From the NCBI GenBank assembly GCA_963748405.1, contig CAVVIT010000005.1, positions 248,001-312,000 of the forward strand: a DNA stretch of 64,000 bases, given 5' to 3'. Below the pieces are notes generated by a model that was not told where the DNA came from, searched no databases, and saw only the letters and a list, made by a program, of their open reading frames with translations. This DNA is from Fen-1273 sp963748405 (GTDB taxonomy: Bacteria; Bacteroidota; Ignavibacteria; UBA10030; UBA6906). Positions 11,501-18,370 of this stretch are shown piece by piece; the stretch's first letter is position 1, and each line of letters starts with the position of its first letter. The position numbers and the translations under genes are program-made.

Positions 11501-11748
11501 CCGGTTCCGTGCGGGCCGGCCCACGGCAGAGATTCCGCAACCGACAGGACAACCACGGCCGGCAGGATGAACGCCGCGGCGGCTCTCGAAAAAAGCCGGC
11601 GCAGAAACGCGTCCCGGCGGCGGAGTTCTCCCCCGACGCCCCTGCTCACGCATGCGGCACGACCAAACCCCTTTTTCCGCAATTCCTTCAGAGCCCTGCG
11701 CGCCCCGTCCCTCTGGCCAAAGTACCCGATCAGAACACCCGCATCCAT
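2578..11748 (-). CDS. ndvB: Cyclic beta-1,2-glucan synthase (NdvB/Cgs-type, GT84-GH189-GH94)
   Basis: This 3056-residue protein has the full layout of cyclic beta-1,2-glucan synthases. Membrane segments in the N-terminal third surround a GT84 glycosyltransferase with the DSDTQLPHD metal motif near residue 773 and ERRWIRGDWQ downstream. A central glucoamylase-like region follows (known in the family as the cyclising GH189 domain). The C-terminal part is GH94, with GFRDQLQDV near 2600 and GTGDWNDGMN near 2730. The enzyme makes and cyclises periplasmic osmoregulatory beta-1,2-glucan from UDP-glucose. The first 40 residues (LIGYFGQRDGARRALKELR) look like the small domain of YflT/GSP17M stress proteins, an unusual N-terminal addition. 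The gene is monocistronic or leads nothing downstream. Confidence 0.93.
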   Translation of the reverse strand: MDAGVLIGYFGQRDGARRALKELRKKGFGRAACVSRGVGGELRRRDAFLRRLFSRAAAAFILPAVVVLSVAESLPWAGPHGTGSASALALAAGVIGTLLCMAWFRRSKFGVESGLLRDHSRWLLPGETVLILQAPIGTLGIPAAILLEISDVPPALFILRPKGEIPGGEGLVPGPPLTTSQLQLHARHLASSHHLVSRSPRRAELLKQTELNRKWIQQACIALTGASRLEQGVPPSSEWLLDNEYIIESNARGIRQNLPRRYYRQLPVLANEPDRDLPRIYALARELVSRTDLRLDQDNILSFVAAYQETVSLSIGELWAIPQMLRLALLEGIQRIARSALTDLRERGIASFWANRLIAVNHQDPHQIFSILAELAKSQVDPSPYFASQLIDYLYDEGPVMEPVQRWLERKFQKSLNELGLRERHRQTEEQLSIGNAFTSLRQLDLLDWKVCFEKLSRVDALLRMDPAGIYAETDFDTRDRCRRVIEDLHRSSGREEEKIARGALDLANRALLDSPVDLTWTHVGAYLIGERRSDLVLRLGLRESLRYRALQWIFRHHASVYIGGLCFLTLSLIVLVILLGAGGETPVLRLFVALLMVVPASQVSLEVMNYAVMRILPPRALPKMDYRVRGIPDACRTIVVVPMMLADLKTIAAEVEKLEIRYLANKEANILFALFTDYADAPEIHAASDDSYLGAAVQSIEDLNRRYGGGRFFLFHRERKWSDSEQKFIGWERKRGKLEELNGLIDGTRSPDAGRLVHVGDPGRLADVRFVITLDSDTQLPHDTARRLIETIAHPLNRIRLDERGRVRAGYTIIQPRVSPSLPSTNGSPFSRLFSDSVGVDPYTNAVSDVNQDLTGEASYQGKGIYDVREFSRVLSGRFPDGMLLSHDLIEGAHVRVGLASDIELYDEFPQDYLSFIKRERRWIRGDWQIAAWTLPRVPARGGGQAPNPLSLFNRGKIFDNLRRSLLPAASLVLLLVSWLISRQAGVIVTLVVSADLFFQSLARPFTWATTRQELRGISPAKLAHELVRVFAEASLIPCQSWLSLDAIVRALYRRHVSHRGLLEWATAHARHDESRERVVLLLRWMCVASLFSAIIFLGLWYRAPSSLPVASPWAALWFLSPVVGWLLNRRPVTEQPQSLLAEAERQYLRNVARRTWRYFSDFVDERSSWLPPDNYQVSYQNKLAMRTSPTNIGLWMVSVLGARELGYLTGDEVIDRLALTMKTISALERHEGHLLNWYDIQTLLPLKPRYVSAADSGNLLGALWTLDQGLTQLWKGALLDREAFAGLFDTAQILRETILADKVPGVNVRLLDDLLRVWGSPPDRVVDMVSALRRTRKGVSDIAGEVSASLAGKKKAAYWAFQMRAQLEAWLNTADRYLGWIGILGERASPDAVTANPDLAGAIRGALRDAPSLRDLASGTLGWIGPLRELQNGGRAEVPGESDWISRVFKALDDAKWLAGEMFGSGEQLARQVRQLSDSINMRFLYNADRRLFSIGYNVSEGRLDHAFFDLLASEARLGSFVAIARGDVPAEHWFAMSRPYGAIGRRQVLLSWTGTMFEYLMPLLFLRPFANSLLEKAMGDAVAVQIAYARKHRVPWGISESASGDLDSHKTYQYNAFGVPELGLKRGQVERIVIAPYAALLAVALAPRETVRNLKHLARMGMLDDCGFFEAIDFSHQTDREGDRGVIVRTYMAHHEGMGFLSLVNFLRGNLFQAAFHADPRVRAVEPLLHERIPQLPPLDQVSAHARVSSIAGIGEDALAVSQFDTPHTASPRTQLLSNGAYGVMVTNAGGGYSRWRDFEITRWRSDRTSDPWGTFCYVRDEDSGRLWCNTYQPTAGEVEGFSVDFSLDRAVFRRVDNDIEIETEIIVVPEDDVEIRRMTLVNRTLRSRRLELTSYVELSMAPHNADRQHPAFNKLFIETEAVPAQDILLAHRRARQESDPPMWVGHRFSPAHDDAGEFRFETDRGRFIGRGRTLAAPMGAVQDPGNTQGYVIDPILSLRQRLTLAPRQRLQVSMVLAAGASREHVVGLLEKYADPPAIDRAMELVWASAQLELRLLRIQPDEARRFQKLASHLLFPNPLLRSPSERIMKNRKGQSGLWAYGISGDLPIALVAVGEERDVMLVRQMLQAQKYWRLHGLETDLVILNEEEGGYRRPLHEALELLIQSTGAPAGEERRGGIYLRDEDQIPAEDLTLLRTVAGIVLVGARGTLAQQFGLPMEPPDMPGPAASKRDPRDPSAVLPFMDLAYFNSLGGFTPDGREYAIYLGPGMHTPAPWVNVIANAEFGAIISETGAGFTWQGNSERNRLTAWSNDPVMDPPSEALYIRDEETGIYWTPTASPIREETAYRARHGAGYSVFEHNSHGIEQELTVFVPVDGGGGEPVKIQRLALRNDSDRPRRLSVTYYAEWTLGEFREATQMHVVTSWDEEARALIARNFYNPDYADRVAFMALSEPAGSFTGDRTAFLGRNRSMRNPIAMKRSELSGRTGAGMDPCAAIQSIVSLDPGERIEIFSMMGQTRSLEDAGALIRAYREGPAFEAALERTRAWWDDRLGVIQVHTPELAADFLVNRWLLVQALGCRIWGRSAFYQSGGAFGFRDQLQDVMALVYAHPALARGHILLAASRQFTEGDVQHWWHPPGGVGIRTRISDDLLWLPFVIAHYVTVTGDTKILGENVSFLQAPLLRGDQLDSLLTPGVSTERATLFEHCRRAVTRSLAFGPHGLPLIGTGDWNDGMNLVGAGGKGESVWLAWFLAEVLEGMAAMSDLLDRPDLSLTYREQRKDLIGRVEKFAWDGEWYLRATFDDGLPLGSSTCVEAKIDSLPQSWAVLSGAARVDRGAKALESAWEHLVRRDDGLVLLFEPPFDRMEPSPGYIKGYPPGVRENGGQYTHAAVWMAMAMARTGDGTRAASILRMINPVERARDPLSVWRYGVEPYVIAADVYNLPGRIGRGGWSWYTGSAAWMYRAWIEEILGLHIRGESMTLAPVVPAWWDGFSMSYRHGESVYEIQVENPDHCENGVTFVEVDGLRFVGGVIPLGRDLVKHRVIVRMGSTEAVV

Positions 11749-11777
11749 CCCTGTTCCCTGGTAATCGATGGATCGGA

Positions 11778-12029
11778 TCAGGCCTTCTTCACAAGCCGGA
11801 CGACGTACAGGAGAAGAAGAGCGCCCGCGACAGAGGCGATGAGGAGCCCGAGTATGCCCGCGGTGTAGATGCCGAAAAGCCCGAACACCCAGGCGCCGAC
11901 AAATGAACCGATGACGCCGACGATAAGATCGCCGAGGAGGCCGAACCCGGCTCCCTTCATGATCTTTCCGGCGAGGTAGCCGGCAATTATGCCGATAACG
12001 AGAAAAAGAATCAGGCTTTCGGTTTTCAT
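11778..12029 (-). CDS. GlsB/YeaQ/YmgE-family small membrane protein
   Basis: An 83-residue, strongly hydrophobic protein with three predicted helices and Gly-rich segments (GIIAGYLAGKIMKG and LGDLIVGVIGSFVGAWVFG), typical of the transglycosylase-associated GlsB/YeaQ family. Members are induced by general stress, but their molecular role is not established. Its ATG overlaps the stop of the CsbD-like gene (ATGA at 12026-12029), so the two are coupled. It lies 29 bp upstream of the glucan synthase start and may share its transcript. A second member of the family occurs at 36275-36532 in the accessory region. Confidence 0.88.
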   Translation of the reverse strand: MKTESLILFLVIGIIAGYLAGKIMKGAGFGLLGDLIVGVIGSFVGAWVFGLFGIYTAGILGLLIASVAGALLLLYVVRLVKKA

Positions 12030-12388
12030 AAGACGTTTCTCCGTGTGGTCGGTTTTTTCCGTTTCGGGGAAGCTGCTCGCCTCCGGCCTACGGACCTGCG
12101 CCGCCTGACCTCTTTCGGTCGCTGCGCGACCGGAACAGTCGACATGGAATCAAGCAGGCTTGTCAGCTTTCTATTTGTATTCTTCAATTCCTGCGCAATC
12201 TCCCGGAACCTCGCGGTGTGCTCCGTCGCCTCCTCCCTCGCATTCCCGAAGCGTTCCTGAAGCTGGCCGACGAGCTGCTCGTACCTGCCGGCGACTCCGG
12301 CTAGCTCGTCATTCATCACTTTGCCCCAGAGGCGCACGGCCTTGCCGCGCCGTTGCTTCCATTGCCCTTCGATGCGATCCCAGTTCAT
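12026..12388 (-). CDS. CsbD-like stress protein with basic tail
   Basis: A 120-residue protein starting at the ATG at 12388, preceded by GGAGAG. Residues 1-50 (MNWDRIEGQWKQRRGKAVRLWGK and DELAGVAGRYEQLVGQLQERFG) match the short CsbD/YjbJ pattern of general-stress proteins. A coiled-coil-like middle follows, and a tail of about 30 residues is very rich in Arg and Lys (RRRRSVGRRRAASPKRKKP), suggesting binding to nucleic acid or another polyanion. It is translationally coupled to the GlsB-like gene. The fusion of a CsbD-like head to a basic tail is less common than the standalone form. Start choice: the upstream extension of the frame has no ribosome site. Confidence 0.7.
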   Translation of the reverse strand: MNWDRIEGQWKQRRGKAVRLWGKVMNDELAGVAGRYEQLVGQLQERFGNAREEATEHTARFREIAQELKNTNRKLTSLLDSMSTVPVAQRPKEVRRRRSVGRRRAASPKRKKPTTRRNVL

Positions 12389-12555
12389 CGACTCTCTCCG
12401 ATTCTCACGATGTTCGTTGGTGTCCGGATTATGGTACTCAAGCAACGGGGCAAATGCCATCCGTCCAAAGGATGGTAAAGGAGTTAACTCTCTCAGGGGG
12501 GAAAACAGGGCTGACGGCAGTTGGAGCCGTCGTGCGGCACGAAGTTGAGGAAGTG

Positions 12556-13206
12556 TTACACCCCGGTTTCCCGGGTGAACGTTGCGATCTGCAGGCGGCT
12601 GTGGAGCGCCAGTTTTTCCAGTATGCTGTGCACGTGGCTCTTGACGGTGTCGGTGGCAATGTCGAGCCGGCCGGCGATTTCCTTGTTGCTGAGCCCTTCG
12701 GCAATCAGGGAAATCACCTCCCGTTCGCGCTTGGTCATCCGGACGGCGCTCTGGACTTTTCCTTTCCCCTTCCTGAGGGCATGTTCGATCACGTGCGAAA
12801 AGAGGGTGCCTGCAAGGGGAGGGGGGAGAACTTTGATCCCGCGGGCCACGGAGCGAATGGCACCGAGGAATTCATCGACGGTGGCGTCTTTGAGTATGAA
12901 CCCCGAAGCTCCGGCTTCGACAAGTTCGACGATATCCTGCTGCGACGGGATGAGCCCCATCCCGATCACCCTGCATTCAGGAGTCTCATCCCTCAGCGCT
13001 GAAACGAAACGCAGACCGTTCTGATTGCGCAGCCCGAGGTCAAGGAGGACCACCTGGGGTCTCAACCTTCGAGCCTGCCGCAACGTCAGGTCGTGGCCTC
13101 CGGATGAAGCCACGAGCCGCATATCGCGTTCCCCCTCCAGCATTGCTGCTATTCCCTCACGCAGAATGCGGTTGTCTTCAACAAGGAGTATGCGAATCGT
13201 CTTCAT
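12556..13206 (-). CDS. NarL/LuxR-family response regulator (copy 2)
   Basis: A 216-residue two-domain regulator. The receiver domain has the acidic pair Glu10-Asp11, phosphoacceptor Asp56 (VVLLDLGLRN) and Lys106 (GFILKDATV). The C-terminal LuxR helix-turn-helix spans about 152-207 (MTKREREVISLIAEGLSNKE). It should bind DNA when phosphorylated by a histidine kinase, but none is encoded nearby. It is closely similar along its whole length to the neighbouring regulator at 13288-13974, including the unusual SGGHDLTL / CTGGHDSIL segment, so the pair arose by tandem duplication. An 81-bp gap separates them; they probably share a transcript with the radical SAM gene. Confidence 0.92.
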   Translation of the reverse strand: MKTIRILLVEDNRILREGIAAMLEGERDMRLVASSGGHDLTLRQARRLRPQVVLLDLGLRNQNGLRFVSALRDETPECRVIGMGLIPSQQDIVELVEAGASGFILKDATVDEFLGAIRSVARGIKVLPPPLAGTLFSHVIEHALRKGKGKVQSAVRMTKREREVISLIAEGLSNKEIAGRLDIATDTVKSHVHSILEKLALHSRLQIATFTRETGV

Positions 13207-13287
13207 CCAGCAGAGATTCCGGCCCGGGACTACAACTCAACTATACCAAGTATATGCGGACGGACCGAAAAATGCAAGGAGTGGGAT

Positions 13288-13974
13288 TCAAGAATTACCC
13301 TCGTCACGTGTGAACGCGGCGATCTGCAGCCGGCTGTGCAGTGCCAGCTTTTCCAGGACGTTGTGGACGTGGCTCTTGACCGTGTACGTCGCCAAGCTGA
13401 GTCTGACGGCAATATCCTTGTTGCTGAGCCCTTCGGCGATCAGAGCAATGATCTCCCGTTCGCGTTTTGTCATCCGAACGGCGTTCTCCACTCTTCCTTT
13501 CCCCGTTTTGAGGGCATGCTCGATGACGTGGGAGAAGAGAGAGCCTGCCAGGGGGGGCGGGAGAACTTTGATCCCTCTCGCTACGGAACGAATGGAGCCC
13601 AGAACGTCCTCCAGTTTTGCGTCTTTGAGGATGAACCCGGATGCCCCGCTCTGCACTGACTCGACGATATCCTGTTGTGAAGGGATGAGGCCCATGCCAA
13701 TCACGTGTATTCCGGGGAATCGCTTTCTCAGCGCCCCCACCGCACGGATGCCGTCCTGGTTCCGGAGGCCGAGGTCGAGAAGAACGACGTGCGGCTTCAT
13801 CTTCCGGGCTTCCAGGAGTATGCTGTCGTGACCTCCGGTGCAGGATACGACGATCATGTCCTTTTCACGGTTCAGCATCGCCGCTATCCCCTCGCGAAGG
13901 ATTCGATTGTCCTCGACGAGGAGAATGCGGATTCGCTGCACCGGGGGATGCGGCCTGCGGGAGGCGGCAAGCAT
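13288..13974 (-). CDS. NarL/LuxR-family response regulator (copy 1)
   Basis: A 228-residue response regulator. The receiver has Glu21-Asp22, phosphoacceptor Asp67 (VVLLDLGLRN) and a Lys in GFILKDAKL; the LuxR-type DNA-binding domain is at the C-terminus. The chosen ATG at 13974 shares a base with the TGA of the radical SAM gene (TGATG), which implies coupled translation; a further upstream start would lie deep in that gene. It is the paralogue of the regulator at 12556-13206. No sensor kinase lies within the window, so both are orphans here. The link to a radical SAM enzyme suggests, but does not prove, control of lipid or cofactor modification. Confidence 0.9.
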   Translation of the reverse strand: MLAASRRPHPPVQRIRILLVEDNRILREGIAAMLNREKDMIVVSCTGGHDSILLEARKMKPHVVLLDLGLRNQDGIRAVGALRKRFPGIHVIGMGLIPSQQDIVESVQSGASGFILKDAKLEDVLGSIRSVARGIKVLPPPLAGSLFSHVIEHALKTGKGRVENAVRMTKREREIIALIAEGLSNKDIAVRLSLATYTVKSHVHNVLEKLALHSRLQIAAFTRDEGNS

Positions 13975-15455
13975 CAGATGTACTGTTCCAGAACGCGCCG
14001 GAAGTGAAATCCGTAAATCGCCAGCGTGATTGCCGTTGAGAAGTGGCGGGGGCATCGGAACAGGGACCAGAAGAAGAGCTTCCAGTAGTAAAACCGTTCG
14101 TTCCCGATCACGCCGAGGAGAAGCATGGACCGGGACAGCGCGCGAAGCTGTGTAAACCGGATGGGGGTCCGGTGTTTCCGCAGAGGCTCGTGCGTCCTGA
14201 GGAATTCCGTAACCCGTTTGTAGTATTCACCGGGTGAATAGATCGTCGAGAGGATTCTTTCGTATCCTTCGAGGAGCGTCCTGTGGTTCATCTTCGGCGT
14301 GAAGTTCATCGAGAAATCCGTATTGGATCCTGAGAACGTTTTGAGCAGGCGCTCTTCTTTTCCCATCCGGTGATACAGCCGCGTGTTGATCGGGGCGTTC
14401 AGGAGTCCCACCATCGCGACGACGATTCCGCTTTCCCGGATGAATTTGATCAACGTGTCAAATATGGATAGAGGGTCGTTGTCAAATCCGACGATGAATC
14501 CCCCCTGCACCTGGAGCCCTGCGTCCTGCAGCTTCCGGACGCTCGCAATCAAATCCCGGTTCCTGTTCGGGATCTTCCTGCACTCCTCCAGGCTCTCGGC
14601 ATTCGGGCTCTCGATACCGACAAAGACCTCCTCGAACCCCGCCTGTGCCATGAGCTCGAGAAGCTCCGTGTCGTCAGACAGGTTGAGCGACGCTTCCGTC
14701 CCGAGCGAGAAGGGATGTCCGTTCTCTTTCATCCAGCCGATGATCCGGGGAAGGACTTCCTTCTTCAATTTCCCCCTGTTCCCGATGAAATTGTCATCGA
14801 CGAAGAACACGTGACCCCGCCACCCGCTGCTGTGGAGCGCGTCCATCTCCGCGATCAGCTGATCGCCTGTTTTCGTTCGCGGGAGGCGTCCGTAGAGAAC
14901 GGTGATGTCGCAGAATTCACAGTCGTACGGGCACCCGCGGGAATACTGGACGTTCATCGTCGCATACTGCCGGCGGTCGAGGAGCTCCCACATCGGCAGA
15001 GGGGTCGTCGAAAGATCCGCCCACTCATTCGTCGTGTACAGCGGTTTCGGCCGGCCTTCCCGAAGGTCGCCCAGGAACTGCGGAAGCGTGATTTCCGCCT
15101 CGTTCAGCACAAAATGGTCCACTCCCGGAAATTCGTCGTGCCTCGCCGTGAAAAGGGGGCCGCCCGCCACGATCCTGGTGCCCGTAGCATTGCAGCGGGC
15201 GATGACCTCCCGTGCGGAGTCCGCCTGGACGGACATTCCCCCGAGGAAGACGTAATCAGCCCACCCGAGATCCTCGTCTGTCAGAGCACGAATGTTCAGG
15301 TCGACGAGTCTTTTCTGCCAATCGGGAGGAAGCAACGACGCGACCGTCAGCAATCCCAGCGGGGGCTGCCCTGCTTTTTTGGATATGAACCTGAGGGCGT
15401 GCTTGAACGACCAGAATGAATCGGGGTACTCAGGGCAAACGAGAAGTATGTTCAT
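13974..15455 (-). CDS. B12-binding radical SAM protein (DUF4070 type)
   Basis: A 493-residue enzyme from the ATG at 15455. Residues 1-140 form a cobalamin-binding Rossmann-type domain (MNILLVCPEYPDSFW, GGMSVQADSAREV, IVAGGPLFT). The radical SAM barrel carries the 4Fe-4S triad in CPYDCEFCD near residue 175-183. The C-terminus, with IYSPGEYYKRVTEFLR, matches the DUF4070 extension. Members of this group catalyse methylations or rearrangements on unactivated carbons; some, such as HpnP, methylate hopanoid lipids, but the substrate here cannot be told from sequence. It heads an apparent operon with two response regulators. A longer frame to 15506 is possible but lacks a ribosome site. Confidence 0.88.
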   Translation of the reverse strand: MNILLVCPEYPDSFWSFKHALRFISKKAGQPPLGLLTVASLLPPDWQKRLVDLNIRALTDEDLGWADYVFLGGMSVQADSAREVIARCNATGTRIVAGGPLFTARHDEFPGVDHFVLNEAEITLPQFLGDLREGRPKPLYTTNEWADLSTTPLPMWELLDRRQYATMNVQYSRGCPYDCEFCDITVLYGRLPRTKTGDQLIAEMDALHSSGWRGHVFFVDDNFIGNRGKLKKEVLPRIIGWMKENGHPFSLGTEASLNLSDDTELLELMAQAGFEEVFVGIESPNAESLEECRKIPNRNRDLIASVRKLQDAGLQVQGGFIVGFDNDPLSIFDTLIKFIRESGIVVAMVGLLNAPINTRLYHRMGKEERLLKTFSGSNTDFSMNFTPKMNHRTLLEGYERILSTIYSPGEYYKRVTEFLRTHEPLRKHRTPIRFTQLRALSRSMLLLGVIGNERFYYWKLFFWSLFRCPRHFSTAITLAIYGFHFRRVLEQYI

Positions 15456-15606
15456 GGCATCCTTGTTAACCGCGTACATATTACAGGTGAGTGATCGTGA
15501 CCTCAATCACCCAAAAGGATGAAAAAGGGACTAGATCGACGGATGCCTGGAATATCCGATCAGCGGTGGTTCACTTCTTTGAGACACTTTTCTTGCCTTT
15601 CGAACG

Positions 15607-15626
15607 TATAATACACCAGTCCAGGA
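15607..15626 (+). promoter_or_regulatory. -10 box and ribosome site for the methyltransferase gene
   Basis: A perfect TATAAT at 15607-15612 is followed by CCAGGAGGCA ending about 6 bases before the ATG at 15633. No good -35 lies at 17 bp, so the assignment rests on the -10 and the strong ribosome site. The leader would be very short. Confidence 0.4.
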
Positions 15627-15632
15627 GGCACA

Positions 15633-16193
15633 ATGAATGACGAACGAAATCGCGTATGCCCTGTCGAACTTGCGAACTCACTTGACAGCAGGGTAAGGTC
15701 TCTGCTTCAGAATCCGGGGAAGATCGTCGCTCCGTTTGTCCGGGAGGGGATGACCGTTCTCGATATCGGATGCGGGCCGGGGTTCTTCTCCATTGCTCTT
15801 GCCGGCATGGTGGGCAGGACGGGAAAGGTGATATCCGCCGACTTACAGGAAGGCATGTTGGAGAAACTGCGGAACAAGATCCGGGGCACGGAGCTGGAAT
15901 CGATCATCACGCCCATCCGCTGCGGAAGAGAGACGATCAACGTGACGGACAGGATTGATTTCGGGCTGGCATTTTACATGGTTCACGAAGTCCCAGACAA
16001 AGGATCCTTCTTCAGGCAACTCAGACCTCTCCTCAAGCAGCACGGGTCGTTTCTCATCGTGGAACCGAAATTATTCCACGTGTCGAGACAGGAATTCGAG
16101 GCGACGATGGCTCTCGCGCGCGAGGCCGGATTCCTGAGAACTCCCGGCCCGCGACTGCCGCTGTCGTGGTCCGCGGTGCTGAAGCACGGGTGA
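15633..16193 (+). CDS. Class I SAM-dependent methyltransferase
   Basis: A 186-residue methyltransferase with the SAM-binding motif I VLDIGCGPGFFSIAL at residues 43-57, an acidic residue after strand 2 (ISADLQEGML), and FGLAFYMVHEVPD as the motif IV region. The length and the phrase MVHEVPDKGSFF match the UbiE/Methyltransf_25-like small methyltransferases. The substrate is unknown. A strong AGGAGG ribosome site precedes the ATG. It is divergent from the radical SAM operon and converges on the phosphotriesterase-like gene, whose stop lies 13 bp away. Confidence 0.85.
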   Translation: MNDERNRVCPVELANSLDSRVRSLLQNPGKIVAPFVREGMTVLDIGCGPGFFSIALAGMVGRTGKVISADLQEGMLEKLRNKIRGTELESIITPIRCGRETINVTDRIDFGLAFYMVHEVPDKGSFFRQLRPLLKQHGSFLIVEPKLFHVSRQEFEATMALAREAGFLRTPGPRLPLSWSAVLKHG

Positions 16194-16206
16194 CCACAGA
16201 ACGGTG

Positions 16207-17145
16207 CTACGCACCGGGCGCAGAAATGAAGGCGGTTCGGGGGTTGATTTCCGTCAAGAGCGAGAATTCCGAATCGGTGAGTCCTTCACGGAGGAGATTT
16301 GCGCGAAACTCTCCAAAAAGATGCTCGAAAGGCCTGCGTGAGCCCTCGGCAGTGAATGCGTTCCCGTCGTGCGAGAGCAGGACGCGGTCGAGGAGACCCT
16401 CCGACTTCATCAGCCTGAGGGTTCCGATGATATCCGTGTCCCGTTCGGGATGGACGCCGTCCAGCGAAATCCACGAGCCCGCACGGGCGGCGGAGAGAAG
16501 CCGGGTCCGGTCCCGCACAAGGTGCGCGTGAACCCAGACCCATGCACGGGGGTGGACCCCCTCTTCCCCGAGGATACTCAGAATCTCGCGAACTGACCCG
16601 GGGTTGTCTCCCGTGTGTGTCTGTATGAGCAGGCCGGTTTTCCGGTGAACCCGGGCGGCCGCGCTGATGAGCGTCCGGTCGATCGCGGAAAGACTGTCGT
16701 TGTCTATTGCGGTCTTTATGAACCCGGGGCGAATTCCCGTCCCGTCGATCCCCTCCTCCCACTCCCCCACCCATATGCCGGCAACATCGTCAACCCCGAG
16801 CGACCCGATGCCGTCAGGAAGGTATCGTCCGCCGGCGGCGCCGTAGTAACCCGTGTTCGTGAGAATCGCAACCCCGGATTCAACCGAAATCCGCCTGAGG
16901 AGGTCCGGCCTGCGGCCGATCCAGGCGGCGGTGCAGTCCGCGATCGCCGAGCAACCGAGTGACTTCAGGTGAACGAGGTACGGGACGACCGAGGCGATGA
17001 GCCGTTCTTCATCATAGTCCACACGGCGGGACCGCTCTCTGCCGAACACGGACATGATGTGCTCGTGCGGGAGAAAGACGCCCGGGAGAGGAAGCTCGAC
17101 CGGTCCCGTGACGGAGATGATTCCTGATTCCCGCTGGCGCGCCAT
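16207..17145 (-). CDS. Phosphotriesterase-family metal hydrolase
   Basis: A 312-residue protein with the complete metal-ligand set of the phosphotriesterase branch of the amidohydrolase superfamily: His27 and His29 (LPHEHI), carboxylated Lys144 (GFIKTA), His177 (QTHTGD), His206 (VHAH) and Asp260 (LLSHDGN). These bind a binuclear metal centre. Most natural members are lactonases or esterases rather than organophosphatases, and the substrate cannot be read from the sequence. The ATG at 17145 follows AAAGGTGA and is preferred to a TTG 33 bases upstream. It follows the MOSC gene closely on the same strand and is probably co-transcribed. Confidence 0.88.
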   Translation of the reverse strand: MARQRESGIISVTGPVELPLPGVFLPHEHIMSVFGRERSRRVDYDEERLIASVVPYLVHLKSLGCSAIADCTAAWIGRRPDLLRRISVESGVAILTNTGYYGAAGGRYLPDGIGSLGVDDVAGIWVGEWEEGIDGTGIRPGFIKTAIDNDSLSAIDRTLISAAARVHRKTGLLIQTHTGDNPGSVREILSILGEEGVHPRAWVWVHAHLVRDRTRLLSAARAGSWISLDGVHPERDTDIIGTLRLMKSEGLLDRVLLSHDGNAFTAEGSRRPFEHLFGEFRANLLREGLTDSEFSLLTEINPRTAFISAPGA

Positions 17146-17178
17146 CGGTTCACCTTTCGACGATAAAGCGGCAGACAA

Positions 17179-17970
17179 CTACTCCGACACCTGGATCAGA
17201 TCACCCTGTGTCAGCATTCCTTCCACAAGGACGGCGCAATACACGCCGGCAAAAGCACCGTGCAAGCGGGCGACTTTGCGGAGGATCTCCGGGTTGTGTT
17301 CCCCGGTGAGGGGGTCGAGGGATATCACATTGCAGCGGGGATCTCGTTCAAGCACCATCATCTCCGCCTTCGCACCGATGCGAATTCTGCGACCGACAAA
17401 ATCGTCCTCTTCAAACCCCCGGTTCGATTCGAGGTGTGCGTACACATTTGCACGAAACCGTCGTTTGTCGAGAGGAACGGCCGATTCCGTTTCAATCTGC
17501 CGGATGGTTCCCAAACCGATCAGCGACACCGGGCGGCAATCCGTCAGAGCGCGGTCTGAGCGAAGGAGCGTGAGCCGGTTCGATTCGTTGATTCCCTCGC
17601 CGAGCAATTCCACCAGGACCGGGTCATCGATGGCGAGGACTCTTCCCGAGGGTGTGACGATATCCACGGCAAGGTCGTTCTCATCGCCGTTTGCCGGAGT
17701 TATGCCGGGCGCGATGTTCGTGGCCTCCGCCAGGTTCGGCGGCGCTGCGGCACGTTCCGGATGTCGAAACACCGGCCGAAATGTCAGCATGCGTTGTTGC
17801 ACGCTTGCCGTCAGATACGGGGCCCCTTTGGGCGCGGCGGAACTCTTAAACGCGAAGCAACGATCGCCGTAGATGCCCGAAAACCCCATGAACATCCTCC
17901 CCATCTGTTCGCCCCTCATGCTCTTGACGGGGTAGCGCCAGAGACTTTCAACAACACCGACATTTTTCAT
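17179..17970 (-). CDS. MOSC-domain protein
   Basis: A 263-residue protein with an N-terminal MOSC_N beta-barrel signature (VESLWRYPVKSMRGEQ) and a C-terminal MOSC domain containing FRANVYAHL, VGRRIRIG and the ERDPRCNVISLDP segment with its conserved Cys. MOSC proteins transfer sulfur or bind molybdenum cofactor, as in mARC and YcbX, which reduce N-hydroxylated compounds. No ferredoxin domain is fused here. The gene begins with an ATG preceded by GGGAAAGGA. It is the first gene of a two-gene unit with the phosphotriesterase-like hydrolase. Confidence 0.85.
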   Translation of the reverse strand: MKNVGVVESLWRYPVKSMRGEQMGRMFMGFSGIYGDRCFAFKSSAAPKGAPYLTASVQQRMLTFRPVFRHPERAAAPPNLAEATNIAPGITPANGDENDLAVDIVTPSGRVLAIDDPVLVELLGEGINESNRLTLLRSDRALTDCRPVSLIGLGTIRQIETESAVPLDKRRFRANVYAHLESNRGFEEDDFVGRRIRIGAKAEMMVLERDPRCNVISLDPLTGEHNPEILRKVARLHGAFAGVYCAVLVEGMLTQGDLIQVSE

Positions 17971-18289
17971 TCCTTTCCCACTCGTGCCCCTGTTTCGCCG
18001 TGTTCAGATTCGAGCCGCGCCATCGCGCAGCAGTGCTGTAAATATGGAGATTCCGCCCTTGAATAGCCATTCTTTCTGAGTGGGTTCCGCATTCCCATAG
18101 TTCCCATTCTCCGCCGCTGCCGGTCCCGGCCAGGACCGGGCCGGGCGAACGACACTTTGCGAATCATCCGAGACGGTTGCAGATTCCGGCGCCAATGCAA
18201 CGCCGGGCAAAGGAGAACGCAGAGGTGGTCAGCCAGGCAGCAGAGATATATCCTCTCCCGCAGGCATCGCTTGACATTCTTTTCTATAG

Positions 18290-18341
18290 TTGACTTTGGT
18301 CATCGGATCGGCGATATTTATTACGAGCATATGCTCATAAT
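18290..18341 (+). promoter_or_regulatory. Promoter with a 22-bp palindromic operator for the DUF134 gene
   Basis: TTGACT (18290-18295) and GATATT (18313-18318) are 17 bp apart, a good -35/-10 pair. Immediately after, 18320-18341 forms an inverted repeat with one mismatch centred on GAGCATATGCTC, flanked by ATTA and TAAT. It sits at the expected transcription start, as an autorepressor operator would. The 17971-18370 region has no other gene. Likely bound by the DUF134 protein itself, by inference from position. Confidence 0.6.
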
Positions 18342-18370
18342 TATTTCCCACGCACAGGAGCGCACGACAC

